A stretch of 64,000 nucleotides of DNA. Source: JAVVHE01 sp032249695. GTDB lineage: Bacteria > Pseudomonadota > Alphaproteobacteria > Sphingomonadales > Sphingomonadaceae. The position numbers were made by a program, and so were the translations under genes. The DNA is taken from assembly GCA_032249695.1 (NCBI GenBank), contig JAVVHE010000006.1, positions 68,490-132,489 on the forward strand. The letters run 5' to 3'. The notes beneath the pieces are model-generated. The model saw only the letters and a program-made list of their open reading frames with translations, made no database searches and had not been told where the DNA came from. Below, piece after piece: positions 1 to 8,927 of the stretch (positions within the stretch are counted from its first letter, which is position 1; the number at the start of each line of letters is the position of its first letter).

Positions 1-18
1 CGTCACGTGAGTGTGTGG

Positions 19-615
19 TCAGCTCGCCGCAGTCCACTCAGCGATCTCCGCAGCAGCGCGATTGGCGGCGCGGTTCAGGCCCTCGATCACCACCGGAGCG
101 GTATCGTCGGCGACGCTCTCGCGCGCTTCGAAGCTGCGCGATCCGATCAGGCGGCCGCTGCGGTCGACGAGCGTCGCGTCCAGGCGCGCGACGGCGGCGA
201 AGCGTCCGCTGGCGCGTGCGTCGAGGCTGAGCGTGCGCAGCGTCACGCCCACCACGCGGTCGGGCGCGTCGGCGGGGCCGGGAGCGAGCGCGGTGAGGCC
301 CGCTGCGGTCATGCGGTCGATCAGCAGCCGCTGGACGAGGCGGGCGGGTGGCTCCACCCACTGCGCGCCGGTAAGATACTGAAGCCGCGTGTCGCCGACG
401 ATCACCGGCACGCGCAGCGTCTGCAGCTCGCCCGGCACGGCTGCCGGGCCGACGATCACCACGCGTCCGGTCGCCGCGGCCGGGGCAGCCGCGGCCGGCT
501 CGGCGCGCAGCGTGTAGAGCACGTCGGGCTTGGGCGCGTTGCCACCCACCTGCACGATCGGCCCGCAGGCGGCGAGGGCCATGAGCGCGGGCAGCGCAGC
601 ACGAAGAGGTTTCAT
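19..615 (-). CDS. ABC-type transport auxiliary lipoprotein (PqiC/MlaD-associated)
   Basis: 198-residue lipoprotein, probably the outer-membrane-side or periplasmic partner of the adjacent MCE/Mla lipid transporter. The N-terminus is a lipoprotein signal (basic residues, hydrophobic stretch, lipobox LAAC with Cys17), followed by a compact domain of the ABC-transport auxiliary component type ('VLYTLRAEPA' near the start). It is the last gene of a four-gene minus-strand operon: its ATG overlaps the stop of the MCE gene by 4 bp, which suggests translational coupling. The family is assigned from position and architecture, since sequence conservation in this family is weak. Confidence 0.8.
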   Translation of the reverse strand: MKPLRAALPALMALAACGPIVQVGGNAPKPDVLYTLRAEPAAAAPAAATGRVVIVGPAAVPGELQTLRVPVIVGDTRLQYLTGAQWVEPPARLVQRLLIDRMTAAGLTALAPGPADAPDRVVGVTLRTLSLDARASGRFAAVARLDATLVDRSGRLIGSRSFEARESVADDTAPVVIEGLNRAANRAAAEIAEWTAAS

Positions 616-1568
616 TTACGCGCTTTCGGTGGCTTGTAGTCGGGGAGCGAGCGGCCGCCGACAAGCGCGCCGAGCGGGTCCTCGTCGAGCTTGCCGGCGA
701 CTGCACCCAGCGACTGGTTGGTGCCGCGCAGATCGCGCAGCAGACCGTTTGCTTCGGGCAACGTCTGGCGGTTGAGCGTCTCCATCGCGGGCCGTGCCGC
801 GGCGGCGGTCGCGCCGAGCTCCTTCAACGTGGCGTTGGCGGTGCGGCTGGTCTGCTTCAGCTCCGCCACCAGCCCGCTCCCGTCGCGGTTGATGGTCTCC
901 GACGTCGTGTCCGCGAGCGTGCCCACCTTGTCCGCAGCCGCGCCGGTCTTCTGCAGCGCAACCTGCGCCTGCTGCAGCGTGCGCTTCAGTTCCGGCCCCT
1001 GCTGCGCGAGCTGATCGGTATCGCGATTGAGGTTATCGAGCAGCACCGACAGCTTGCGCTGGTTCTCCTCGTTCAGGACCTCATTCAGATTGTCGACCAG
1101 CCGCGACGCGTTGTTGAGCAGTTGCGGCGCGCTTTCCAGCAGCCCCGCCAGCGCCCCCGGCTTGGTTGGGATGAGCGGCTTGCCCCAGGGGCCCGGAGCA
1201 TCGATCGGCGCCTGTCCAGCCATCGCTCCATCGAGCTCGACGACCGAGACGCCGGTGAAGCCGACGCCCGAAACCGTCGCGCGCGTGCCCATCAGCACGG
1301 GCGTATCGCCGTTCACCTGAATGCGCACGCGGATGACGTTGGGCCGCTCGGGCACCAGATGGATCGACTGCACTGCGCCGACGGGCACGCCCTGAAACTG
1401 CACCTGGCTGCCCGTCGCCAGCCCGCCGACGCTGGGAAACAGGATGTCATACTGCTTCTTGACCGCGCCGCCGTCGAAGCGCGCCAGCCATAGGATGAAC
1501 GCGAACAGCGCGATCGAGAGCGCGACCGCGACCGCGCCGACCAGCACATAGCTGCTACGGGTTTCCAT
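612..1568 (-). CDS. mlaD: MlaD-family MCE-domain lipid-transport protein
   Basis: 318-residue substrate-binding component of an Mla-type phospholipid ABC transporter. One N-terminal transmembrane anchor (about residues 7-29) is followed by an MCE domain (about 37-115, with 'VQFQGVPVGAVQSIHLVPE' and 'ATVSGVGFTGVSVVELDG'), then a long, predominantly helical C-terminal region rich in Gln/Asn/Leu that is longer than in E. coli MlaD and more like PqiB/Mce needle helices. It acts in the periplasm, anchored in the inner membrane. It overlaps the ATPase gene upstream by 14 bp and the lipoprotein gene downstream by 4 bp. Confidence 0.9.
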   Translation of the reverse strand: METRSSYVLVGAVAVALSIALFAFILWLARFDGGAVKKQYDILFPSVGGLATGSQVQFQGVPVGAVQSIHLVPERPNVIRVRIQVNGDTPVLMGTRATVSGVGFTGVSVVELDGAMAGQAPIDAPGPWGKPLIPTKPGALAGLLESAPQLLNNASRLVDNLNEVLNEENQRKLSVLLDNLNRDTDQLAQQGPELKRTLQQAQVALQKTGAAADKVGTLADTTSETINRDGSGLVAELKQTSRTANATLKELGATAAAARPAMETLNRQTLPEANGLLRDLRGTNQSLGAVAGKLDEDPLGALVGGRSLPDYKPPKARK

Positions 1569-2379
1569 GTCCGGCCGCTCCAGCCGCGGCCGCGCGTCCG
1601 CGCGGGCCCCGGAAATATTCCTGAATCCAAGGGTGGTCCAACGTCAGCAGCTCGTCGATCGTTCCGGTCGCGAGCACTTTGCCGTCGGCGAGCACTGCCA
1701 CGCGGTCGCAGATTGCGTAGAGCGTGTCGAGATCATGCGTGATGAGGAAGACGGTCAGCCCCAGCGTACGCGTGAGGTCGGCGACCAGCTCATCGAAGGC
1801 GGAGGCGCCGATCGGGTCGAGGCCTGCCGTCGGTTCATCCAGAAACAGCAACGTTGGATCGAGCGCGAGCGCGCGCGCCAGCCCGGCGCGCTTCCGCATC
1901 CCGCCCGACAGTTCGGACGGGAACAGCGGCGCGGCGGTCGGCGGCAAGCCAGCGAGAGCGATCTTGTAGCCCGCGATCTCGTCCATCAGCGGCTGGCTGA
2001 GCGCGTAGAATTCCCGAAGCGGCGCCTGGACATTCTCCGCAACGGTCAGGCCCGAGAACAGCGCGCCGTTCTGGAACAGCACGCCCCAGCGGCGGCGCAA
2101 CTCGATCCCCTCCTTTTCGCCGAGGTGGAGCACCGGCTGCCCCAGCACCTCGACCGTTCCCGCATCGGGCCGCTGGAGCCCGATGATCGACCGCAGCAGC
2201 ACCGACTTGCCCGTGCCCGATCCGCCGACGACTCCGAGGATCTCGCCGCGATGCACGTCGAGATCGAGGCCGCGGTGCACCTGCTGGCTGCCAAAGCTGG
2301 TCTTGAGGCCGCGAATCCTGATGACGGTCTCGCTCGCCGTCGCGGCGTCGACGCGGGGCAGGGTTTCGCTGTCGGCCAT
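1555..2379 (-). CDS. mlaF: ABC transporter ATP-binding protein of Mla lipid transport
   Basis: 274-residue ATPase that energises the MlaE permease. Visible motifs are Walker A GGSGTGKS (residues 52-59), the signature LSGGMRKRAGLARAL, Walker B LLFLDEP and the H-loop LITHDLDT. The reading frame is open further upstream, but ATG at 2379 is chosen because homology begins shortly after it and the longer reading would run into mlaE. It starts 11 bp after the mlaE stop. Orthologues handle phospholipid trafficking between membranes; substrate and direction here are inferred. Confidence 0.92.
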   Translation of the reverse strand: MADSETLPRVDAATASETVIRIRGLKTSFGSQQVHRGLDLDVHRGEILGVVGGSGTGKSVLLRSIIGLQRPDAGTVEVLGQPVLHLGEKEGIELRRRWGVLFQNGALFSGLTVAENVQAPLREFYALSQPLMDEIAGYKIALAGLPPTAAPLFPSELSGGMRKRAGLARALALDPTLLFLDEPTAGLDPIGASAFDELVADLTRTLGLTVFLITHDLDTLYAICDRVAVLADGKVLATGTIDELLTLDHPWIQEYFRGPRGRAAAAGAAGHGNP

Positions 2380-2390
2380 GCGCGCGCGGG

Positions 2391-3548
2391 TCAGATCCAG
2401 CCCACCGCAGTGAAGAACACCGCGAGGAACGCATCGAGGACGATCACCAGGAAGATTGACTGCACCACGGCGGCCGTCGTCCGCTCGCCGACGCTTTCGG
2501 CATTGCCCGTCACCTGCATTCCATGAAAACAGCCGGTGATCGCGATGACACCGCCGAACAACGGCGCCTTGATGAGCGCGATCCACAAATCGCTGATCGG
2601 GGTAACCTCCTGCAGCCGCGTCACATACTGAACCGGCGCCATGTCGAGATCGGCGTAAACGAACAGCCCGCCCCCGATCAGCGCGCAGATCACGGCGAAG
2701 AACGTCAATAGCGGCATGCTCAGCACCAGCGCCAGCGCGCGTGGCGCCACCAGCACCTCGGTTGGATTGAGGCCGATCGTCCGCATCGCGTCGATCTCCT
2801 CACCCAGCTTCATCGAGCCGATCTGGGCGGCGAAGGCCGAGCCCGAGCGGCCTGCGACCATGATCGCGGTCATCAGCACGCCAAGCTCGCGCATCGTGGC
2901 GCGCCCAATCAGGTTTACCGTGAACACGTCCGCCCCAAATTGCGCCAGCTGCACCGCACCCTGCTGCGCGATCACCAGACCGACAAGAAAACTCATCAGC
3001 CCGACGATGCCGAGCGCCTGAACCATCACCGCTTCGCCCTGGTGGACGACTGCGTTGAACCGCCATTGGCGCGGGTGGACGACAAGCCGCGCAAGGACTG
3101 CGAGCGTTACGCCCAGGAACGCGAAGAAGCCGCCAAGCGTCGCTACGGCGTTGACGACATAGTGGCCGACATTGTTGAGCGTGCGCGTCAGCAGGTCGGC
3201 CTGCTCGCGCCGCATCCGTTCAGGCTGGTCGGCGGCGCTCAACCGGTCGATCAGCTCGCCAAGACCGGGCGGGGCGCTGCGCAGCGTCGCCGGACCACCC
3301 GCCGCCGCCCAATCGCGCAGCAGCCGGTGGACGATCCATGCTCCGGCGGTGTCGACTCGCTTCACGCCGCCAAGATCGAGGACAAGTGCATCCGGCCCGG
3401 GCGCAATCGTGCGGAGATCGTTGTCGAGCCCGGCGATGTTGGCGATCGTCAGCCGCCCCGCGATCGCGATCTCACGCGTCCCGCGGTCCGCTCGATCGCT
3501 GACGATCCGGGCCGGATCGCTTCCGGCGGGTTGCAGTTGATGCTGCAT
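2391..3548 (-). CDS. mlaE: MlaE-family lipid ABC transporter permease with N-terminal STAS domain
   Basis: 385-residue inner-membrane permease. Residues about 10-95 form a STAS-like domain ('LVLDLGGVKRVDTAGAWIVH') fused to the MlaE permease (about 120-385; 'EIDAMRTIGLNPTEVLVAPR' is the characteristic cytoplasmic EQ-type loop). In E. coli the STAS protein is separate (MlaB); the fusion is common in alphaproteobacteria. Start: ATG 3548 gives 'MQHQLQ'; an alternative ATG at 3587 adds 13 residues and would overlap the start codon of the divergent HAD gene on a CATG. Neither has a strong ribosome site. First gene of the Mla operon. Confidence 0.88.
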   Translation of the reverse strand: MQHQLQPAGSDPARIVSDRADRGTREIAIAGRLTIANIAGLDNDLRTIAPGPDALVLDLGGVKRVDTAGAWIVHRLLRDWAAAGGPATLRSAPPGLGELIDRLSAADQPERMRREQADLLTRTLNNVGHYVVNAVATLGGFFAFLGVTLAVLARLVVHPRQWRFNAVVHQGEAVMVQALGIVGLMSFLVGLVIAQQGAVQLAQFGADVFTVNLIGRATMRELGVLMTAIMVAGRSGSAFAAQIGSMKLGEEIDAMRTIGLNPTEVLVAPRALALVLSMPLLTFFAVICALIGGGLFVYADLDMAPVQYVTRLQEVTPISDLWIALIKAPLFGGVIAITGCFHGMQVTGNAESVGERTTAAVVQSIFLVIVLDAFLAVFFTAVGWI

Positions 3549-3585
3549 CTGGCGTTCGGTCCGACCCCGTGCTTGGACGGCTTTC

Positions 3586-4254
3586 ATGCGGCTGTCTATC
3601 TTCGACCTGGACGAGACGATCACCGCCACGCCAACGTTCCTTCGCTGGATCCTGTTCTGGGTGCGCACCGAGGCGCCGTGGCGCGCGCCGCTGCTGCTGC
3701 TGGCGGGCCTGGCGTGCGTGCCGTGGGCGCTGGGTTGGACCAGCCGCGGCGGCCTCAAGTCCTTCGCCGCGCGCATGGCGATGGGCTCCGCGATCAGCCG
3801 CGCGCGGCTGGTGCGCGCAGCGAGCGCGTTTGCCGAGCGCGAGCTGCGCGTGAACGTGCTGGCCGACGCGGTCGCGCGCATCGCCGCCGAGCGCGCGCAG
3901 GGCCGCGCGGTCGTGCTCGCCTCGGCCAGCTTCCACGCCTACGTGTCGGCCTTCGGCGAGCGGCTGGGGGCAGCGGCCGCGATCGGCACGCTGATGCCCG
4001 AGATCGACGACGAGCGCTTGCGACCCGTGGTCTATGGCGGCAACGTCTACGCCGCCGAGAAGCAGGCGCGCGTCGCCGCATGGCTCCGCGCGCAGGGCGT
4101 GGAGCGTAGCGCAGCACATATCCGCTTTTTCAGCGACCACATCAGCGACGCCCCGATGTTCGGCTGGGCCGACGAGGCGATCGCGGTCAACCCGCGCCCG
4201 GCGCTCGCGGCGCTCGCCGAAGCCAATGGCTGGCGCGTGGAGCGCTGGCGCTAG
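3586..4254 (+). CDS. HAD-IB family phosphatase-like hydrolase
   Basis: 222-residue HAD hydrolase of the SerB/CicA-like IB subfamily. Motif I is FDLDETIT with nucleophile Asp7 and acid/base Asp9; motif II is VLASASFH; a Lys (AEKQARV) could be motif III; motif IV is FFSDHISDAPM. A hydrophobic stretch (about residues 36-52) lies in the cap region. The substrate cannot be told from the sequence; SerB-like IB enzymes hydrolyse small phosphomonoesters, and Caulobacter CicA belongs to this group. It diverges from mlaE with almost no intergenic space, so its promoter must lie inside the 5' end of mlaE. Confidence 0.85.
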   Translation: MRLSIFDLDETITATPTFLRWILFWVRTEAPWRAPLLLLAGLACVPWALGWTSRGGLKSFAARMAMGSAISRARLVRAASAFAERELRVNVLADAVARIAAERAQGRAVVLASASFHAYVSAFGERLGAAAAIGTLMPEIDDERLRPVVYGGNVYAAEKQARVAAWLRAQGVERSAAHIRFFSDHISDAPMFGWADEAIAVNPRPALAALAEANGWRVERWR

Positions 4255-4275
4255 GCAGCACCGGGCGGGCGCAAG

Positions 4276-4295
4276 CGCCAATGCTGGCGTCCTTT
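4276..4295 (+). terminator. possible intrinsic terminator after the HAD gene
   Basis: CGCCA-atgc-TGGCG hairpin 21 bases after the HAD stop, followed by TCCTTT. The stem is short, and the T-run is weak. It lies in the 205-bp gap between the convergent HAD and tetR genes, where I see no other gene. Confidence 0.35.
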
Positions 4296-4459
4296 GGTCG
4301 ATACAGCGCCCACGGTGCCATCAGATGCGCCCGACCGGGACCGCGCCCACGCCCTCTATCCGTCGCGCGGTGACGTGCGGCGCGGCCGGATCTCAGGCCT
4401 CTCAGCACCGGGCGTGGCGAAGCTCATCCGGTCACAGGCGATCGAAGAGCGCGAGCCGC

Positions 4460-5098
4460 CTACGCGGCTTCGTTGCCGCGTCGCTCCAGCCCCTCGCGCA
4501 GCAACCGGTTGGCGCGTTCGATCACGTCGCTGCGGTCCTCGCCGTCGGCCCACAGTCCGAAGCGCAAGCCCAGAAACACGTTCATCCCCGCGACGGCCCA
4601 GGCTTCGACCTCGCCGATGCCATCCCGCAGTTCCCCCGTTTCCGCTCCTGCCTTGAGGCGTCGGGCGATGCGGCTGACCGTCGTTTCGTAGTGCGCGCGG
4701 TGCGCGTCGGGGGCAACGAACTCGGCCTCGTCGATGATCCGGTAGATCGCCTGGTTGGCATCGACATAGTCGAGGAACGCGGACAGCGCAGCGCCTTCGC
4801 GCGCGGCTGCTCCGGTGGTTTCGGCGAGGCGGGGCGCGACGAACGCCTTCAGCCCTTCGGACAGATACGCGATCGCCGCGCGGAAGACGGCCTCCTTGCT
4901 TTCGAAATGCGTGTAGAAGCTGCCGAGCGCAACGCCCGCTCGCCGCGTGATTTCGCCAATGCCAGTGGCGTGGAAGCCCCGCTCGCCGAACTCGTGCACC
5001 GCCGCGTCGAGCAGCGCCTGGCGCGTGCGGCGGCCGCGCTCGGTGCGCGCACCCTGTGCCGCGCTTGCATCAGCCCGAACCACGTCCGCCATCGCCAC
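4460..5098 (-). CDS. TetR/AcrR family transcriptional regulator
   Basis: 212-residue repressor-type regulator. The N-terminal helix-turn-helix is canonical ('ITRRAGVALGSFYTHFESKE', about residues 48-67) after 'RRTRQALLDAAVHEFGERG'. The C-terminal ligand domain is not recognisable. It is transcribed divergently from a TonB-dependent receptor, and a 21-bp palindrome lies 13 bp upstream of its start, so it probably represses itself and the receptor. The receptor is interrupted by a stop codon, so this regulator may now control a broken target. Confidence 0.9.
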   Translation of the reverse strand: MAMADVVRADASAAQGARTERGRRTRQALLDAAVHEFGERGFHATGIGEITRRAGVALGSFYTHFESKEAVFRAAIAYLSEGLKAFVAPRLAETTGAAAREGAALSAFLDYVDANQAIYRIIDEAEFVAPDAHRAHYETTVSRIARRLKAGAETGELRDGIGEVEAWAVAGMNVFLGLRFGLWADGEDRSDVIERANRLLREGLERRGNEAA

Positions 5099-5110
5099 AC
5101 ATCCAAAAGT

Positions 5111-5131
5111 TGAAACCTGATTCAGCTTTCA
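5111..5131. promoter_or_regulatory. candidate TetR operator palindrome
   Basis: The sequence reads TGAAA-c-CTGA-t-TCAG-c-TTTCA, so 18 of 21 positions are symmetric, a layout typical of TetR-family operators. It lies between the divergent tetR (start 5098) and TonB-receptor (start 5203) genes. TTGAAA at 5110-5115 could serve as a -35 element for the receptor, which would place the palindrome across the promoter spacer. A further inverted copy of the half site, GGTTTCAA, occurs at 5151-5158 (compare TTGAAACC at 5110-5117). Confidence 0.6.
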
Positions 5132-5202
5132 GTATTGCGGACCCGTCATCGGTTTCAAGCCCGCCGTCTGAGCGAGCGGGTGCCAACGGGGAGAGATTTG
5201 CC

Positions 5203-7530
5203 ATGCGCCATGCCACCGCTTCGTTGATTGCGCTTGCCGCCGCGCTGTCCGCGCAGGACGCGACCGCACAGACGCCCGCCGCGGCCGCTTCGCCCGCAAG
5301 CGACATTGCCACGGACTCGACCGAAATCGTCGTGACCGCGCGGCGCCGCGAGGAGCGCCTGCTCGATGTGCCAGTCGCCGTCACCGCCTACACGCAGCTT
5401 GCCGCCGAACGGCTGGGCGCGGTCGATCTTTCCGGCGTGCAGGGCACCAGCCCTAATGTGAATATCGTGCAGGGACGCGGTTCTTCGACCAATGCGAACA
5501 TCTTCATTCGCGGCATCGGTCAGCCCGATGCGCTGCAGACCTTCGATCCGGCGGTCGGTATCTATGTCGATGGAGTTTATATCAGCCGTATCCAGGGCGC
5601 GCTGTTCAATCTGTACGATGTTGAGCGTGTCGAGGTGCTGCGCGGGCCGCAGGGAACGCTCTACGGTAAGAACACGATCGGCGGTGCAGTCAATATCGTC
5701 AGCCGCAAGCCCAATCTGAATGAAGTCACGGGCAATGTTAGCGTCGGCTATGGCGAGTATAACCAAGTGCTGGCGAACGGCTACGTCTCGGTTCCGCTCG
5801 TTTCTGACAAGCTCGCGCTGTCGCTCTCCAGCGTTTATGACACGCGCGACGGGCTGGTGACCGATCCGCGCACTGGCCGCCGCTACAACAACCGCGACAC
5901 CTATGCCGGCCGCGGCATCCTGCGCTTCCAGCCAGTCGACAATTTCGATGCGACGCTGGCAGTCGATTACACCCGCGTGCGCACGGCGCCGACGCTCGGC
6001 TACCCCACCGCGCCGTTGCTGGCAACACGCTTCGTGCCTGCGAGCGCAGTGGTGCTAGTCCCGGCGCAGCCATATGGGCCATATGACTATAAGGCATCAA
6101 CCAGCCTGCTTCCCGGCCAGGGCCAGAAGCTTGACCACGTCGGCGTCAACTACACGATGAACTGGCGTGTCGGCGACGGTTTCACGCTGACGTCGATTAC
6201 TGGTTTTCGCACGCTGCGCGCTCCGTTCTATATCGACATCGATGCCAGCCAAGCGCAGACGGGCGACGTGCTTGTGGACATCAAGCAGGAGCAATATAGT
6301 CAGGAGTTGCAGCTTAAATACACTAGCCGCAAGCTGACCGGCGTCTTCGGGCTGTATTACCTCCATGAAAACGTGCGCAGTCATCAAGAAGCCTATGCAA
6401 ACGATCTGTTCCAGCTGACCGCAACCGTGCCGATCACTTTCACACGTTTTATCGACGACGATCAGGATTTGGACAGCTGCGCAGCCTTCGGCCAGGCGAC
6501 CTATAACTTTTCCGACCAGTTCGCCTTCACCGCGGGCCTGCGCTATACGAACGAGAAGAAGCGGTATAACCGCTTTACAACCACAAGCTCGACACTGGGC
6601 ACGCTGAATGGCCTCGCGTTCAGCTTCCCCGGCAGCCTTCCAGCGCCGTTTTCAACGCAAAACAGCGTGACGTTCGAAGATTGGTCGCCGTCGTTCACGC
6701 TCAGCTACAAGCCGAACCCTGACCTTCTCGTCTAAGCCTCGGGCTCGCGCGGGTTCAAATCGGGCGGCTTCAACGGGCGCGTGAACGGGCTGGCGGACGT
6801 GACGCAGATCGTGAGCGGGCAGTCGGTGGTGGTGCCGTTCTTCAAGCCCGAGACGGTCTGGACCTACGAAGGCGGCGTCAAGGGCACGCTTCTCAACCGC
6901 AAGCTCACCTTCGCGCTCGATGGTTTCTACAGCGACTATTCGAATTTCCAGGCGCGCGTCGGCGCGGGCGGCACGGGCGTGGGCTCGACGGGCGCGCTCC
7001 CCGTCATCAACGCGGGCAAGCTGGTCATCTGGGGGTTCGAGGCGGAAATCGGCGCGCAGCCGGTGAAGGGCCTCAACCTCGCGCTGACGGCGGGCTATCT
7101 CGATGCGCGCTACGACCGGTTCGACGACACGCGCCGCGCGCCCAACCTGTCGTGCAACCCCACCGGCACGCAGATCACCTGCAAGCCCGCCTTCGCACCG
7201 CCCGTCACCGCAAGCGTGCAGGCGAGCTACAGCTGGACGCTGTCGCCGGGCCGCACGATCGTGTTCGGCGGCGACGGGCGCTATGTCGGCAAGCAGTATC
7301 TGAGCGTCGACAATCGCTTCCCCGGCCTGTTCGAGGACGGCTATGTGATCGGGAATCTGTTCGCCGAGTATAACGCGCCGGCCGGCTACTACTTCCGCGT
7401 GAACGTGCGGAATGTCGGCGACGCGCGCTACAAGACCGACGGGCAGGAGTTTTCGAGCGTTGGTAATATCCAGACCGTCTATTACGGCGACCCGCGGACG
7501 TGGCAGGCGACGGTGGGCTTCCGCTTCTAG
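5203..7530 (+). pseudogene. TonB-dependent receptor with in-frame nonsense codon
   Basis: Outer-membrane TonB-dependent receptor of about 775 codons. ATG 5203 follows GGGGAGAG and opens a signal peptide ending near 'QDATAQ', then a TonB box-like segment (TEIVVTARRREE), the plug domain (with 'VEVLRGPQGTLYGKNTIGGA') and the barrel. At 6733-6735 the frame has TAA where receptors of this family usually have an aromatic residue in 'DLLVYASxSRGFKSGGFNGR'. The same frame stays open on both sides and continues with 'ASGSRGFKSGGFNGR' to the C-terminal Phe at 7530. Intact apart from this one codon, it looks like a recent nonsense mutation or a sequence error. The part before the stop seems less GC-rich than the part after it. 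Confidence 0.85.
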
Positions 7531-7662
7531 CGCCCGTCTTTCTGACCGTGTCATGCCAGCGAAAGCCGGTGTCTGACCTCGTCGGCCGCACGGCGCAGGG
7601 CGCGGTCACGCCCCGGCTTACGCAGGGGTGACTATTGGGGGCGGTGGGGCCGTGCGTCGAAG

Positions 7663-8412
7663 CTAAGCTCCGCTCGACCCGCCGTCGCCGCCCCGCTCCC
7701 CCGCCTTGGCGACGTTCCACAGCGCGTCCTTCTGCGCCAGCGGCAGCGCGGCGAAATCCTGCCCCGCGGCGGCTTCCATTGCGCGAAAGCGGCGTTCAAA
7801 CTTGGCGTTGGCGGCGCGCAGCGCGGCTTCGGGGTCGATGCCCTTGTGGCGAGCTACGTTCACAACCGCGAACAGCAGGTCGCCCAGTTCGTCGGCCGCC
7901 GCCTCGGCTGTGGTGGCGGCGTCGAGCTCGGCCAGCTCCTCGGCCACCTTGGCGCGCGGACCCCCCGCATCGGGCCAATCGAAGCCGGTGCGCGCGGCGC
8001 GCTTTTGCAGCTTCTCCGCCCGCGTCAGCGCCGGGAAGCCTGCGGGCACGTTGTCCATCGCCGACGCGCGCGGCTTCTCGGCGGCCTTGATCGCCTCCCA
8101 GTTCGCCAGAACCTCGCCGGCCGTCTCGGCGCGCACGTCGCCGAAAATATGCGGGTGGCGGCGCTCCATCTTGTCGGCGATCGCGGCGGCCACATCGTCG
8201 ATCGCGAACAGCCCCGCCTCCTCGGCCATGCGCGCATGGAACACCACCTGCAGCAGCAGGTCGCCCAGCTCCTCGCGCAGATCGGTCATGCTGCCGCGCT
8301 CGATCGCGTCGGCGACCTCATAGGCTTCCTCGATCGTGTAGGGCGCGATCGAGGCGAAGTCCTGCTCGCGGTCCCACGGACAGCCGACGGCTGGATCGCG
8401 CAGGCGCGCCAC
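7663..8412 (-). CDS. mazG: nucleoside triphosphate pyrophosphohydrolase MazG
   Basis: House-cleaning NTP pyrophosphatase with two MazG repeats. The metal-binding residues of the first repeat are in 'EEAYEVADAIERG...LREELGDLLLQVVFHARMAEE', those of the second in 'EELAELDA...DELGDLLFAVVNVARHKG'. From GTG 8412 the protein is 249 residues, but homologues usually carry about 10 more residues, and the frame is open upstream through 'LTNLSRLLAIV'. A GGAGG at 8448-8452 sits 5 bases before CTG 8442, which overlaps the DUF2721 stop as CTGA. The true start may therefore be CTG 8442. Confidence 0.9.
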   Translation of the reverse strand: MARLRDPAVGCPWDREQDFASIAPYTIEEAYEVADAIERGSMTDLREELGDLLLQVVFHARMAEEAGLFAIDDVAAAIADKMERRHPHIFGDVRAETAGEVLANWEAIKAAEKPRASAMDNVPAGFPALTRAEKLQKRAARTGFDWPDAGGPRAKVAEELAELDAATTAEAAADELGDLLFAVVNVARHKGIDPEAALRAANAKFERRFRAMEAAAGQDFAALPLAQKDALWNVAKAGERGGDGGSSGA

Positions 8413-8438
8413 GATCGCCAGCAGGCGGGACAGGTTGG

Positions 8439-8927
8439 TCAGCGGAGCCTCCGATAGAACGCGGGCAGGTCACCCGGAGTGGACGGCGCCTCCATGATCA
8501 GCTCTGTCTTTACCCTGATCGTGCGCGTCGCGATCCGCACCTCCAGCAGGAAGACGCTGAGGCCCGCCGTTAGCAGGCTCACCGAAATCACGAACAGCGG
8601 CGGCACGAAGCGGCTGGCATGGAGGGGTGTTGCCTCGGCGACGAACAGGGTGCCGATGAGGATGCACGCGAACACCGCAGCCGCCACGCACAGCCCGACC
8701 GCGCGGTTGGCGAGCACCATGCGGCGATCGAGGATGGCGAGCAGCCGGATCGCCTCGTCGCGCAGCACGCCGTCGGCTGGCAGTTCCGCCTCGACCGCGC
8801 GCGCGCGGTCGATCACCCGGCCGAGCCGCGTGGTGACGACATTCAGCAGCCCCCCAATCGCGGTTAGCAGAAACACGGGCGTCAGCGCGAGCTGGATCGC
8901 CTGCGCGACGCCGGATTCGTTGCCCAT
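8439..8927 (-). CDS. DUF2721 family membrane protein
   Basis: 162-residue inner-membrane protein of unknown function. Three hydrophobic segments are visible: near the N-terminus ('LALTPVFLLTAIGGLLNVV'), in the middle ('LCVAAAVFACILIGTLFV') and near the C-terminus ('LFVISVSLLTAGLSVFLLEV'), with the 'LGRVIDRAR' motif typical of DUF2721. ATG 8927 is chosen because homology starts there; the frame is open upstream but has only a TTG (8963) as alternative. It is immediately upstream of mazG, whose translation is probably coupled to it. Confidence 0.8.
   Translation of the reverse strand: MGNESGVAQAIQLALTPVFLLTAIGGLLNVVTTRLGRVIDRARAVEAELPADGVLRDEAIRLLAILDRRMVLANRAVGLCVAAAVFACILIGTLFVAEATPLHASRFVPPLFVISVSLLTAGLSVFLLEVRIATRTIRVKTELIMEAPSTPGDLPAFYRRLR

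Noticed and set aside
6733..6735. TAA as a recoded sense codon
   Set aside because: TAA is used as a normal stop by several intact genes here, and there is no downstream structure suggesting recoding.
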